Origin: Acinetobacter lwoffii
GTDB lineage: Bacteria; Pseudomonadota; Gammaproteobacteria; Pseudomonadales; Moraxellaceae
Direction: 5' to 3'
NCBI RefSeq assembly: GCF_019048525.1
Contig: NZ_CP077370.1
Location: 57,297-121,296, forward strand
DNA length: 64,000 nucleotides
The notes under the pieces: model-generated
What the model was told of the DNA's origin: nothing
The model's input: only the letters and a program-made list of their open reading frames with translations
The model's database searches: none
Part shown: positions 9,131-17,836 of the stretch, in pieces
Position numbering within the stretch: the stretch's first letter is position 1
Layout: the number at the start of each line of letters is the position of its first letter
Program-made: the position numbers and the translations under genes

Positions 9131-10299
9131 ATAAGCTCTTTACCAAAAATATCATTCAGTCTTTCACGAATACTTTGAACGAATTCCGGATTATTTTTAA
9201 GTTTATGCTTCATATTTCGTTTAAAGTCATTCAGGCCCATACCAATTTCAGCAAAATCCATTTGGAATAAAGTGTCATTAATGACAATATTTGCTTGAGA
9301 GTCAGTGAGACATCCTACTTTTTTGAACCACTTCTTGAATTGCTGATAATTTTCATCATTATTAAAAATATACCAAGAACGTATATTCGTATCGAATTTC
9401 GCCCCCAATTCTTTTACGAATGCATTGTCTTCAAATGGAACATCAAGATAGATTTTTTCAATTACTGCAATTTCATCCGGTGCTTTATCAGCAACCCGAT
9501 GATGCAGTTTAAAATTCACACCCACAATTGGACGGCCTTTCTTAACGGTTTCATATTCCAATTGTAGATCTGTATTTTCGTTAATTTCTGCCACTATTTT
9601 GTCTAATACATAGCGTCTAAAATCTACCCAGCGATCATATTTGGTTTCATTAATATCAATCAGTGCTTTCAAGTTTTCCAAAAGTAATGGCACTTCATAA
9701 CTCTTTTGGTTGGCGTACTTGAATTCGTTTTTAATGAAATACGTATAAAGACTCATACTGGCAACAGAATCCAGGGCAAAAAGATGTTTTAGCTGGTAGG
9801 TAGTAAAATTCCCCCCAGCCAGTTGAGTGAAATACGGTAACACCTCACTGGTAAAACGAATCTGAATCGCATTTTTAGAGTCATCTTCCCATCTTAACTC
9901 ACGGATAATGGGAACGACAGAATGTACTTTTTTAGTCTTTCTCTTACCATCATCAGCAGGCTCCTCAATAATAAAATGAGCCACCCGAGATGAAAGTTCT
10001 TTATAGATCCGGTCTATTGCAACATTAATTGAATTGCGTTTATTCAATCCTAGTAAATCTGCCAGATCATCCTTATACAAATAAATATAGGTTTGTTCAG
10101 TGATTTCACCATTTACCCTATTTTTCTCACTATAATTCGCAACTGCCATTGCATATAGAAGCGCCTTGTATTCATTGGCTGATAACTCGATTGGGCGAAT
10201 TAAACGGTTACTGGTACTGACAACGCCATTATGGCGAATGTTGCCTATACAGTAAGGAATATAATTCGATTCTTCTTGCAATGGTTCAGATTCTGTCAT
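9127..10299 (-). CDS. repB: Plasmid replication initiator, Rep_3 family
   Basis: 390 residues. Residues about 30-265 form the Rep_3 (PF01051) initiator with two winged-helix halves; visible landmarks are ELSANEYKALLYAMAVANYS and LFALDSVASMSLYTYFIKNE. Residues about 280-330 (YLDVPFEDNAFVKELGAKFD, then WYIFNND..YQQFKKWF) form a DUF5710-type module, common in Acinetobacter Rep proteins. It should bind the iterons upstream of its own start (10466-10934), open the origin and repress its own transcription. The gene ends at a strong hairpin and is divergent from parA, with about 850 bases of origin DNA between them. No frame break. Confidence 0.93.
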   Translation of the reverse strand: MTESEPLQEESNYIPYCIGNIRHNGVVSTSNRLIRPIELSANEYKALLYAMAVANYSEKNRVNGEITEQTYIYLYKDDLADLLGLNKRNSINVAIDRIYKELSSRVAHFIIEEPADDGKRKTKKVHSVVPIIRELRWEDDSKNAIQIRFTSEVLPYFTQLAGGNFTTYQLKHLFALDSVASMSLYTYFIKNEFKYANQKSYEVPLLLENLKALIDINETKYDRWVDFRRYVLDKIVAEINENTDLQLEYETVKKGRPIVGVNFKLHHRVADKAPDEIAVIEKIYLDVPFEDNAFVKELGAKFDTNIRSWYIFNNDENYQQFKKWFKKVGCLTDSQANIVINDTLFQMDFAEIGMGLNDFKRNMKHKLKNNPEFVQSIRERLNDIFGKELI

Positions 10300-10651
10300 A
10301 ACCGTGATATTTATAATTTGACTTAGTTTTTATATACAAAAGTGGAAAAACTTTCAAGACTTTCACCACAAGATTCTAAAAGTGGAAGGCTTGTCATCAA
10401 AAAAAAGCGTTTTAGCCGGTTTTTTGCCTTTAAAGTGGAATTAAATATAATATTTCCACCCTATAGTGACAGACCTTCCACCTTTAGCCCCGAAATTACA
10501 GTTCAGAATGCCTATTTTTAGTTTTTTTCATCCGCATTCAGGTTGGTTAAGTCAGATAGAAACCCTGATGTGACGAGGCTTCCACCTTTCCGTTAGATTT
10601 GAAAGGTATAACTGCACATATAATCATCAGGAAATATCCAATAAAAATAGA

Positions 10652-10660
10652 TTATCCACA
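10652..10660 (+). promoter_or_regulatory. DnaA box
   Basis: TTATCCACA, an exact match to the DnaA consensus, located between dispersed and tandem iterons. Confidence 0.8.
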
Positions 10661-10782
10661 GGTCAAGAATATACAGTGACAACCTTTCCACCTTTAAAGC
10701 TTGGTTACAAGACTTTATTAACAGCTTAAATCATTGTTTTTTAAATTACTTTTAAATAAAAATAGCAGTTTAAAAAATAGCA

Positions 10783-10934
10783 GTGACAAACCTTCCACCC
10801 TAGTGACAGACCTTCCACTTTACAGTGACAGACCTTCCACTTTACGGTGACAAACCTTCCACCTTACAGTGACAGACCTTCCACTTTACGGTGACAAACC
10901 TTCCACTTTACGGTGACAAACCTTCCACCTTTAA
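10783..10934 (+). repeat. Seven tandem iterons
   Basis: GTGACARACCTTCCACYYTA units start at 10783, 10803, 10825, 10847, 10869, 10891 and 10913. The first spacing is 20 bp and the others 22 bp, two helical turns. The units alternate between GTGACAGACC and GTGACAAACC. They are the expected Rep binding sites. Confidence 0.93.
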
Positions 10935-10972
10935 AATTCCAAGCATTTGTTTTATATGATAAAAATATGCTC

Positions 10973-11023
10973 CTAATTATTAATTAGCTAAATAACTAAT
11001 TATTCTAATTATTAATTAAGCTA
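10973..11023 (+). repeat. AT-rich direct repeat between iterons and parA
   Basis: CTAATTATTAATTAGCTA (10973-10990) and CTAATTATTAATTAAGCTA (11005-11023) are near-identical repeats. They could belong to the DNA-unwinding element of the origin or to the parA operator or centromere; the sequence does not decide which. Confidence 0.5.
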
Positions 11024-11156
11024 GCTTAGTTAAAGATTTATTTTTTAAGCTGTTTTACATCTGAACAAATAGGATTTATAAATTTAAAAACTATAGTAAG
11101 ATGAGTGAAAGTTATTTATATTACTAGACATTCAAATACGGAAGCATCTGACACGC

Positions 11157-11930
11157 ATGTCTGCAAAAATTATTACTGTTGCTAACCATAAAGGCGGATG
11201 TGGTAAAACAACGACTGTTGTGCACCTAGCCTCAGAACTTGCCAATCTGGGCAACAAAGTTTTAGTCATTGATTTAGATCCTCAAGCAAACGCAAGTTTA
11301 CACATTGGGATCCAACATCCAAGCGAAATTGTTGTGACTACAGCAGAATTACTGGTGGGCGATATTTCGTTGTTGGCAGATGCATTACAAGAAGAAACGA
11401 ACTTTGAAAAAGTATCATTAATTTATGGTTCCTTGAATTTAGGAAAAACAGAAGACCAACTAAAAGAAGAAGCTCCCCGTCCTTCTGAAGAGTTAAATAT
11501 CAAGCTAGAACTGTTAAAAGATCTTTATGACTTCATATTGATTGATTGTCCACCTAGTCTTAAATTATTAACCAGCAATGCGCTGGCATCTTCAACCCAT
11601 GTCATTATCCCTATCGAATCCGGATCACAATATGGACTGTATGGGGTAACAGATCTTTTAAACCATCTTGAAAAGATCAAACGTATTAATCCAAATTTAG
11701 AGCTTTTAGGCGCTTTACTGATTAAGCATGATGAACGTCAGAATGTTTGTAAATTGATTCGGGATGAAGCCTTGAAACAGGTGGGCAAAATTTTAGAAAC
11801 TACCATTCCTCAAAGTACTAAAGTCAATCAAGCAGCGATTCTGCAACAATCACTTTTGAAAGTAGAAAAAAATTCAAAAGTACGTAAGGCTTTTGAAAGC
11901 CTTGCCAATGAAATTGTAGCGAAAGTTTAA
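11157..11930 (+). CDS. parA: ParA partition ATPase
   Basis: 257 residues. Deviant Walker A motif KGGCGKTTT near residues 12-20, switch I region DLDPQANAS (about 39-47) and Walker B-like DFILIDCPP (about 120-128) identify a MinD/ParA-type ATPase. It drives segregation of replicated plasmid copies together with ParB. No N-terminal helix-turn-helix is present, so this is the short type that does not by itself repress the operon. parB starts 13 bases after the stop, so the two form an operon reading away from rep. Confidence 0.93.
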   Translation: MSAKIITVANHKGGCGKTTTVVHLASELANLGNKVLVIDLDPQANASLHIGIQHPSEIVVTTAELLVGDISLLADALQEETNFEKVSLIYGSLNLGKTEDQLKEEAPRPSEELNIKLELLKDLYDFILIDCPPSLKLLTSNALASSTHVIIPIESGSQYGLYGVTDLLNHLEKIKRINPNLELLGALLIKHDERQNVCKLIRDEALKQVGKILETTIPQSTKVNQAAILQQSLLKVEKNSKVRKAFESLANEIVAKV

Positions 11931-11943
11931 ACCTGAGAGCATT

Positions 11944-12855
11944 ATGGCAAGCACCAAAGAGCTTTTAGCTCAGAAACTGAAACAGAATACAGAAAAACAC
12001 CAGCAAGCACAGAAAGACAATATTAAAGAGCTGAAAGAGTTTAGACGTAATGTCCCTATTGAGGATATCAGCCGCAGTCCAAACCAGCCACGTAAAGTCT
12101 TTGAAGAGTCACTGTTAAAAGAACTGGCGGATTCCATTGATGAAATCGGCCTTTTGCAGCCCATTACAGTGCGTAAACTGGATAATCTGAAATATGAACT
12201 AATTGCAGGCGAGCGACGCTTACGGGCGCATCAGTTACTCGGCAAGTCTGTGATTGAAGCCATTATCATTGATGCAAATAATGTAGAAGCGTCTTTGTTA
12301 ACCCTAGCAGAGAATTTAAAGCGTCAGGATCTGACAGATTATGAGATTTTTATTGGCCTGAACTCACTTGATGAGAAATTAAAGAAAAACAAGCAACGTT
12401 TAGCCAATTCACTGGGTTTAAATCGCGAAGATATGTACAAGTATTTAGCGTACGAAAAACTGCCTCAAGCAATTTTAAATGACCTTGATGTGGAACCAGG
12501 CCTGCTAGGTCGTACTGCTGCAACTGCATTCAAAAAATTTCTGTCGGATCATATAGAGCAACTTTCTGAGGCCGAAAAGGCTTTGCTAGGGGCTTGGGAA
12601 AAAGTAAAAGACAAAAAACTAGAGCAAAGTAAAGTTACTGCCTATGCTGAAAAAATATTGAGTCAGGATCCAGGAAAACTGACCACAACATCTGTGGTTA
12701 GAAAAATTGAATATGCAGGTAAGATTGCGGGGAATATCAAACTCAATCAAAAACAGCTTAAGGTTTCTCTGAATATCTCGGAAATTGACGAAGCTAGTCT
12801 CTTACAACTAGAAGATTTTTTAAAACAGCTTATTCAGAAAAGTGAAAAAGTGTAG
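11944..12855 (+). CDS. parB: ParB partition protein
   Basis: 303 residues. The N-terminal ParB/Srx domain is visible as RSPNQPRKVFEE, SIDEIGLLQPI and ELIAGERRLRAHQLLG (about residues 40-100), with the CTP-binding GERR motif. A helix-turn-helix region follows (RLANSLGLNREDMYKYL, about 151-167) and a lysine-rich C-terminal dimerisation part. It should bind the plasmid centromere and stimulate ParA. Its TAG stop lies inside the terminator hairpin at 12843-12873. Confidence 0.92.
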   Translation: MASTKELLAQKLKQNTEKHQQAQKDNIKELKEFRRNVPIEDISRSPNQPRKVFEESLLKELADSIDEIGLLQPITVRKLDNLKYELIAGERRLRAHQLLGKSVIEAIIIDANNVEASLLTLAENLKRQDLTDYEIFIGLNSLDEKLKKNKQRLANSLGLNREDMYKYLAYEKLPQAILNDLDVEPGLLGRTAATAFKKFLSDHIEQLSEAEKALLGAWEKVKDKKLEQSKVTAYAEKILSQDPGKLTTTSVVRKIEYAGKIAGNIKLNQKQLKVSLNISEIDEASLLQLEDFLKQLIQKSEKV

Positions 12856-12873
12856 CAAGTTGCTACACTTTTT
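12843..12873. terminator. Terminator after parB, same as after rep
   Basis: AAAAAGTGTAGC, loop AAGTT, GCTACACTTTTT. The core matches the hairpin at 9099-9130 exactly and the stop codon of parB is within the left arm. Confidence 0.85.
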
Positions 12874-12890
12874 TTGACAATCTCAAACTA

Positions 12891-13671
12891 GGGCGTGTTA
12901 TCAATTAAGCCAGAAAGATCGCTGATAAGAAGTTTTGAGCCAATTTATCATAGCGTGTGGCAATAGCACGATATTGTTTGAGCTTGGCAAAAAAATTCTC
13001 GATCAGATGTCTTGCCTTGTAGATATGTCAATCATAATCACGCTGATCAATAGAATTACTTTTCGCTGGCATCACAACTTGACCCTTCGCCTCTAAAATT
13101 GGATCAATGACCCGATCCCTAGAGTTGTAGGCTTTATCCATAAACCAGGTCTGGCTCAACGATAAGTCCAGCAACACATCTGAACCGTTTAAGTCATGGA
13201 CCTGCCCATTCGTGAGATAAAATCCTGTCGGGTTGCCTAAAGCATCAGTACGGGCATGAATTTTGGTGCTTAAGCCCCCTTTACTGCGCCTAGTCGCCTG
13301 ATTTCCCCCCAGCGCTGTGTTGGTAAGCACATACAATGGGGTGGAGTCTAACATGACATATTCATTGTCAAGGTCATGTGACAGCACTTCAAAGACTCTC
13401 TGCCACACACCTGTTTTAGCCCAACGACTAAAACGAGTATGCACTACTCTAAAATCACCAAAGCGTTCGATTAAGTCTCGCCACGGGATACCTGAACGAT
13501 ACCGCTTCAACAAATAGTCGGTTATCTTTGGCCGTTACTCCAACAGTACCCATTCGTCCATGTAACAGATCTTTAATCTGTTCCCACTGATCATCTTTTA
13601 ATGCATAGCGTTTAGTCATGAAAAAATTATGAGGACCGGTAAGATTTTCTCAAGCTAATTGATGACACCTT
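12891..13671 (-). mobile_element. Degenerate IS5-family element
   Basis: Ends GGGCGTGTTATCAATTAAGC and (reverse complement) AGGTGTCATCAATTAGCTTG are imperfect inverted repeats, with TA at both flanks. The single transposase inside is broken. It lies directly downstream of the parB terminator, at the edge of the replication backbone. Confidence 0.75.
12905..13619 (-). pseudogene. IS5-family transposase, frameshifted
   Basis: Reading starts MTKRYALKDDQWEQIKDLLH at 13619. It changes frame near 13515 just before RYRSGIPWRDLIERFGDFR, and meets a TGA at 13028 before the C-terminal segment KARHLIENFFAKLKQYRAIA, ending at 12905. D in VMLDSTPLY, D in WFMDKAYNS and E in HLIENFFAK are still readable. 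One frameshift and one stop make it non-functional unless the lesions are sequence errors. Confidence 0.8.
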
Positions 13672-14511
13672 AATTCAAAATAAAAAACGGTTTTAAATAT
13701 TATTTCTATAAATTTCAATGTTACACTGACTTATAACAGGTTTTAATTGATTCCGCTTAGATGATATATGGGACCTAAAAAATTAACTAATTAACTTATG
13801 TCCATGACAAAATTATAAATAAATGGACATATATCAATGATGTATGGTTGTTTTTTTATAATAAATAGCCTAAGTGCTCGTTAGTGAATAGATGTTTTTT
13901 TGGTGCGGTATAATTACCTGAAAATCCAGACATCAGTTATAAAATGAGATAAATTTTGAAGGACGCCAGCTTTAAACCGCAGCTTTCATTTTTTGTCTAC
14001 ATACAGCAGTCCAAGACGTTACCCAGTGTCAAGTTACGGAACCGCACTCAGTGCGCTTGCCGGATTCAACAGTCTGGAGATCTTAGTATATTGCCCTATA
14101 AAGCTCATTTTATTAAAGATAATCTTTAATAGTCAAAGGCATTCAAATGTATAGATAGGGACTGTGTCAGGAAATGTGCTAGTAGAGGTGGGCAATAATG
14201 TCTAGAATCAAGGTACGTGATTTTCTCAGTCGACTATTACGAATAGCCGCCGATTTTGTAGATGCCTTTTAATTAGATTAGACTGTCACCACTCTCCTAG
14301 ACAAATTTAGTCTATTCTTTTTGCATAAATGAGAATATTATGAGTGGACAACGATATTCTCTCAGAATCACGTATCAATCATGCTGCTAAACATTCTCAT
14401 TAAAACAAGGGAATGCATCTTTTTACTGATCTGTACCTTGTTTTCAATTTTCCTCTGTTCTTTAATTTAGTACTATCTTTATCACTTATGAGCACTCACT
14501 GGATTCACTGA
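13672..14511. other. Intergenic stretch, mostly without recognised content
   Basis: 840 bases with no long frame on either strand. It contains a short hairpin-like CGCACTCAGTGCG near 14044 and the small open frame at 14198-14272. The AT-rich right end would hold the promoter of the GntR-type regulator. Confidence 0.5.
14198..14272 (+). CDS. Possible 24-residue small protein
   Basis: ATG at 14198, preceded by a good ribosome site (AGAGGTGGG, about 7 bases away), opens a frame of 24 codons starting MSRIKVRDFLSRLLRIAADF and ending in VDAF. Basic and hydrophobic residues alternate as in an amphipathic helix, with an acidic end. No family recognised. It could be a real microprotein, a leader peptide or chance. 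Confidence 0.35.
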   Translation: MSRIKVRDFLSRLLRIAADFVDAF

Positions 14512-15201
14512 ATGAAGTATATGGAAATCAGAGATTTGATTGAGGCTGAATTGAAAAATTACAGTTCTAATCAAATAATTCCATCCGAACGGTACTTGGC
14601 ATTAAAGTTTGACTGTTCAAGGGAAACAGTGCGTAAGGCCTATGAACAGCTTCGTGCCGAAGATAAAATTTTCAAACGGCAAAATCTCGGCTGGTTCGTG
14701 AGTAATAAAAAAATTCAATATTATCCAAACTCAATTGAAAATTTTCGTTCTTATATGAAGGCACAGGGTTTTAATGCCAGAACTGAACTGATCTCGACCA
14801 GACAGCTGCAGCGATTGGATCACAGTAATCTTTTTAGCGAAGAAAATCGTAAATTGGGCTTTATTGAAATTATCCGTTTACGTTATGCTGATGATGTACC
14901 AGTACTTCTAGAATATAATTATTTACCTGTTGCGCTGTTTCCAGATGTGCTGAATTATAATGTGATTACTTCGGTCCAAGATGTCATTAAAAATCACTTT
15001 CATTATAATTACACGAGTAGTCAGTTAAAAATTAAAAATACCGGTGTGTCTCATTTTGAGAGCCAGCACTTAGGTATTCCTTTAAGTCAAACCGCCACTT
15101 ATATTGAACGTATTTCAAAATCAGATGATCTAGTGATTGAATATGACATCGAAATCTGGTCACAGGACAAAATTGAAATGACCTTAGATATTCAAGCATA
15201 A
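14512..15201 (+). CDS. GntR/UTRA transcriptional regulator
   Basis: 229 residues. The N-terminal winged helix of GntR proteins is visible as IIPSERYLALKFDCSRETVR and KAYEQLRAEDKIFKRQNLGW (residues about 20-62). A UTRA ligand-binding domain of the HutC type follows (about 75-225). Such proteins usually control sugar, amino-acid or phosphonate pathways. No metabolic gene is next to it, since both sides are IS scars, so its target cannot be read from context. The gene is intact and followed by a good terminator. Confidence 0.8.
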   Translation: MKYMEIRDLIEAELKNYSSNQIIPSERYLALKFDCSRETVRKAYEQLRAEDKIFKRQNLGWFVSNKKIQYYPNSIENFRSYMKAQGFNARTELISTRQLQRLDHSNLFSEENRKLGFIEIIRLRYADDVPVLLEYNYLPVALFPDVLNYNVITSVQDVIKNHFHYNYTSSQLKIKNTGVSHFESQHLGIPLSQTATYIERISKSDDLVIEYDIEIWSQDKIEMTLDIQA

Positions 15202-15226
15202 GCTTATATTTATATCCTGCCCATTC

Positions 15227-15263
15227 AAATCCTAAGAAGTTAAATGGTTTTAGGATTTTTTTT
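15227..15263 (+). terminator. Terminator of GntR/UTRA gene
   Basis: AAATCCTAA and TTAGGATTT pair around a 12-14 base loop and are followed by a run of T. Confidence 0.75.
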
Positions 15264-15289
15264 ATTTTCTTAGATTAGACCTCCTTCAT

Positions 15290-15640
15290 AAATCATTCTT
15301 ACTCAGTTGCAAATTATAAATTCCAGCAACTAGATTGAATCTCAAAAGGGGGGCTTTTAGCTCTACTGCGATAACGTTCTGAAAGTATTTTGAAAGTTTT
15401 TAGACTGCCAAATACATACTTAATTTCTATTCTTCTTTATTGATTTCCTGATTATAGATTTTTAGTTCAGGATCCAGTTTACAGCGGCTTTTGGCCTCTA
15501 ATGGCAACAGGGTATTGGGATACAAAGTATAAATCCTTTGATAACCTCTATCTGTAAGAACAAAGGTTCCTGAAGGGATCTGGTTTAAATTGTGTTTGAA
15601 CAATTCTAAATCAAGCGTAATTCTCAGCATGACTTTCATA
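15290..15640 (-). pseudogene. IS5-like (DDE_Tnp_4) transposase remnant
   Basis: The frame DLELFKHNLNQIPSGTFVLT, DRGYQRIYTLYPN, NQEINKEE continues after shifts with FGSLKTFKILSERY and LRFNLVAGIYN. This is the C-terminal catalytic part of a DDE_Tnp_4-type transposase. The conserved D is in LTDRGY. At least two frameshifts and missing N-terminal sequence make it dead. The relic at 43140-43370 belongs to the same family. Confidence 0.65.
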
Positions 15641-15689
15641 TCAGGATGCCAATATCAGCAAATGCCAAGAAACTTAATCCAACATTAGG

Positions 15690-16195
15690 GGGTATTGGGA
15701 AGTGCGTTTGATTGAAGTTGAGCAGAAAGGGAAAATTAGACGTTATATCACTTTATTAATGAACCCAAAGACACAGCCACTGATAGGCTTGGCGAAGCTT
15801 TATGCTCAGCGCTGGGAAATAGAAATGTGTTACCCAGAAATCAAAAGTGATTTACAGGAGGGCAAGCATTTGAGGAACAAGCAACCTGATTTAGTTTGTC
15901 AATAATTATGGGGGGCTTTATTGCCTACAATATTCTAAGAAGACAAATGAAACATATGGCTCAACGTGCAAAAGTCAGTCCTTTGAGAATCAGCTTTCAT
16001 ATTGCATCTATTGGCATTCTGAATATATTAAGATTCGACTCTTTAGACTCCGCAGGTAATTTACCTAAACATTTAGAAAGTTTACTGGAAAAATCTAAGA
16101 GATATGTTTTGCCTGAGAGGGGAGTGAGGAGTTGCCCACGAGTTGTGAAAGGAACACCACAGAAATACTCAAGAAAATGCCAGTCAATTTCTTAA
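15690..16195 (+). pseudogene. IS4-family transposase remnant (C-terminal)
   Basis: Two overlapping frames (15702-15905 and 15896-16195) together give YITLLMNPKTQPLIGLAKLY, then AQRWEIEMCYPEIKSDLQ and ILRRQMKHMAQRAKVSPLRI. The Y(2)R(3)E(6)K-like block in RWEIEMCYPEIK is diagnostic for IS4. The N-terminal half is absent and a frame break near 15900 separates the halves. Confidence 0.75.
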
Positions 16196-16214
16196 CTGAC
16201 CGGCATCACTTTAA

Positions 16215-16388
16215 TTAAGGGCTTTCAGATGATTCAGATTTTTTGTCTTTCTCATTTCCATAATCTAAAGCAACCTGTTGCGCTTCGGCGGCGGCAGTTG
16301 CTTCTATTGGGATGGATTCATCTGCAATAGCTACTGTTCCAGTAAATCCAAATAAGCTCAGGATTAGAATCTTTGAATACTTTTCCAT
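16215..16388 (-). CDS. Small exported protein, 57 aa
   Basis: ATG at 16386-16388 has a strong ribosome site (GAGGAAATTCAG before it). The product begins MEKYSKILILSLFGFTGTVA followed by IADESIPIEA. That is a basic N-terminus, a hydrophobic core and a plausible signal-peptidase site (VAIA/D near residue 22), so it looks exported. The mature part is about 35 residues, alanine/glutamate-rich and then KDKKSESSESP. No family recognised. It is the first of several very small frames in 16.2-17.5 kb. Confidence 0.55.
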   Translation of the reverse strand: MEKYSKILILSLFGFTGTVAIADESIPIEATAAAEAQQVALDYGNEKDKKSESSESP

Positions 16389-16736
16389 CTGAATTTCCTC
16401 TGCGTTTCTAAAACTTAATTTCAGTGTAGAGGGTAAGTTTAAATTCCGATGTATGAGCTATGTCTGCATATGTAAGATATTCAGGATCCAAGTTATAGAA
16501 CCTCGGGTTTATGTAAGAATACTTATCGGATGAGTTTTTTTGTAGCGTTGACTGGCCAAATACAGACCGATTTTCTTGAAAATCTTTTATAGGGAAGATA
16601 ATTTAATGGCAAATTATAAAAAGAGCATAGCAATGGTCAACTGCGGTAATCCCCCTATAATAAAATCCAAGAAGACATAAACAATATGAAACCAGGTACG
16701 ATGAAATAGATCAGCAATAATATTGAGTTAAATGAC
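16389..16736. other. Intergenic stretch, nothing recognised
   Basis: About 350 bases holding the promoter side of the small exported protein. A 24-codon frame starts at about 16605 without a convincing ribosome site. No repeat or terminator stands out. Confidence 0.4.
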
Positions 16737-16862
16737 ATGCAGGGTTTCCATACTTTCTTATTAAGTTTAGAAGAAGAAGGTGGTGTTGATATGATCGCAG
16801 TAGGTCATGAGTCTTATACAGGACATCGCCTAGTACATAAGGTTAAGTTTGAAAAGAATTAG
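16737..16862 (+). CDS. Short frame, possible gene fragment (41 aa)
   Basis: Starts MQGFHTFLLSLEEEGGVDMI and ends HRLVHKVKFEKN before TAG. The composition looks protein-like, but no good ribosome site precedes the ATG, and similar codons extend upstream through a stop. It may be the end of a decayed gene. Function unknown. Confidence 0.25.
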   Translation: MQGFHTFLLSLEEEGGVDMIAVGHESYTGHRLVHKVKFEKN

Positions 16863-16990
16863 CACCTCCTCTGAGAGATTTTTCTTTACCAGCCCTGTTT
16901 TTGTAACATCTAGTAATTTTTTTGTAACCTTATTGTTATTTATTGTTCACTTTGTTTATTATATAAAAGATGAAAGGTGGAGAATTTAAG

Positions 16991-17089
16991 ATGCTCACTA
17001 AGGTCGAAGCCATTGTGATTTTACTAATGGTAATTGCATTAATACTCATTATTTATGAAATGGGACAAGGACTTAATTGGACTTTATAA
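16991..17089 (+). CDS. Small single-span membrane protein, 32 aa
   Basis: ATG at 16991 lies behind AAAGGTGGAG with normal spacing. The product MLTKVEAIVILLMVIALILI followed by IYEMGQGLNWTL has one hydrophobic helix (residues about 7-22), so it would sit in the inner membrane. Family unknown. The ribosome site and the uninterrupted helix argue for a real gene. Confidence 0.45.
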   Translation: MLTKVEAIVILLMVIALILIIYEMGQGLNWTL

Positions 17090-17183
17090 ACGCTTTCTCA
17101 GTTTAAAAAAAGTCCTCAATTGATGGCATTAATTTATTTATCAGAAGTTTCAGAATTTTGATCTTATACTTGGCTGACTAAAG

Positions 17184-17348
17184 ATGAATAATATCTATAT
17201 TGGTGATATTGTTTACCTAGTTTACGGTAGTCATCCAATGATGGTTGAAAAATTGCAGGATAATTTAGCTACTTGTATATGGTTCAGTGATAAAAAACAT
17301 TTTTTCCGTGAGAATTTTCCCTTAAATATCTTAATAAAAAAAACGTAA
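17184..17348 (+). CDS. YodC/DUF2158-like small protein, 54 aa
   Basis: Starts MNNIYIGDIVYLVYGSHPMM and contains VEKLQDNLATCIWFSDKKHF then FPLNILIKK. The pattern GD-VYL-(G)-P-M-VE, a central C-W-F and the closing FP...L is that of DUF2158 (YodC) proteins, small beta-barrel proteins of unknown function often found on mobile DNA. Length is normal for the family. Confidence 0.6.
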   Translation: MNNIYIGDIVYLVYGSHPMMVEKLQDNLATCIWFSDKKHFFRENFPLNILIKKT

Positions 17349-17405
17349 TTCAACAAAATATACCTGGGCGAATTCAAAGCTCATAGTGTACAGGTCATTT
17401 CGACC

Positions 17406-17537
17406 ATGGCATGTGTTACTGATCTAAACAATGAATCACTGGTAGAATTTGCTGCTGAGGAACATGGATTTAAAGAGCTACTTAGTGAAGTCATGAAAAT
17501 GAATTACGGTGCATTTCAAAACTATGTTATAGCTTGA
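17406..17537 (+). CDS. Short hypothetical frame, 43 aa
   Basis: Starts MACVTDLNNESLVEFAAEEH and continues GFKELLSEVMKMNYGAFQNY to TGA. Acidic and likely helical. No clear ribosome site and no family recognised. It follows the DUF2158-like gene by 57 bases in the same direction. Confidence 0.3.
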   Translation: MACVTDLNNESLVEFAAEEHGFKELLSEVMKMNYGAFQNYVIA

Positions 17538-17836
17538 ACTGAGGATCAGAAAGCTTGTTTGAATTGATGTATTTCATCCGCAGATTATGCGCGAATGCTA
17601 AGAAATCTGGAGTTCGAATATTAACCAAAAAGAAGATCATTTTTTGATTTATGCGAGAGATCTATTTTATTTTTATATTTATAAGGCTAAACTTGCCTCC
17701 AATTTAATACTGGTATGTACCACTTAATTTTAGGGCGTGTCTTCAATATTAAATGTATTTAAAAATACTGTTTGCATGTTCGCCTAAACAATGATTTTCC
17801 ATTATTACATAATGATCTGGCTCAGGAATATTGATA
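17538..17836. other. Upstream region of the kinase-receptor set
   Basis: About 300 bases without a gene. TAGGGCGTGTCTTCAATATT at about 17732 resembles the end of an IS427-type element, but no partner end is visible. No riboswitch fold was recognised. Confidence 0.35.

Larger units (their letters stand above)
10300..11156. other. Replication origin region
   Basis: Lies between divergent rep and parA. It has three dispersed iteron-like sites (GTGAC..CTTCCACC at 10466, 10570 and 10676), a perfect DnaA box TTATCCACA at 10652-10660, seven tandem iterons at 10783-10934 and a very AT-rich stretch at 10935-11110. This is the layout of an iteron-controlled theta origin. Further TTTCCACC-like half sites lie near 10345-10460, next to the rep promoter, and may serve autoregulation. 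Confidence 0.85.

Noticed and set aside
10783..10934. Regular repeats that could suggest a CRISPR array
   Set aside because: Units are contiguous with 20-22 bp period, no unique spacers, and lie beside rep: they are iterons.
17800..17836. TGATCTGG before the kinase, resembling part of a TPP riboswitch
   Set aside because: The paired helices and the other conserved blocks (CTGAGA, the CCAGCG-type closing helix) are absent.
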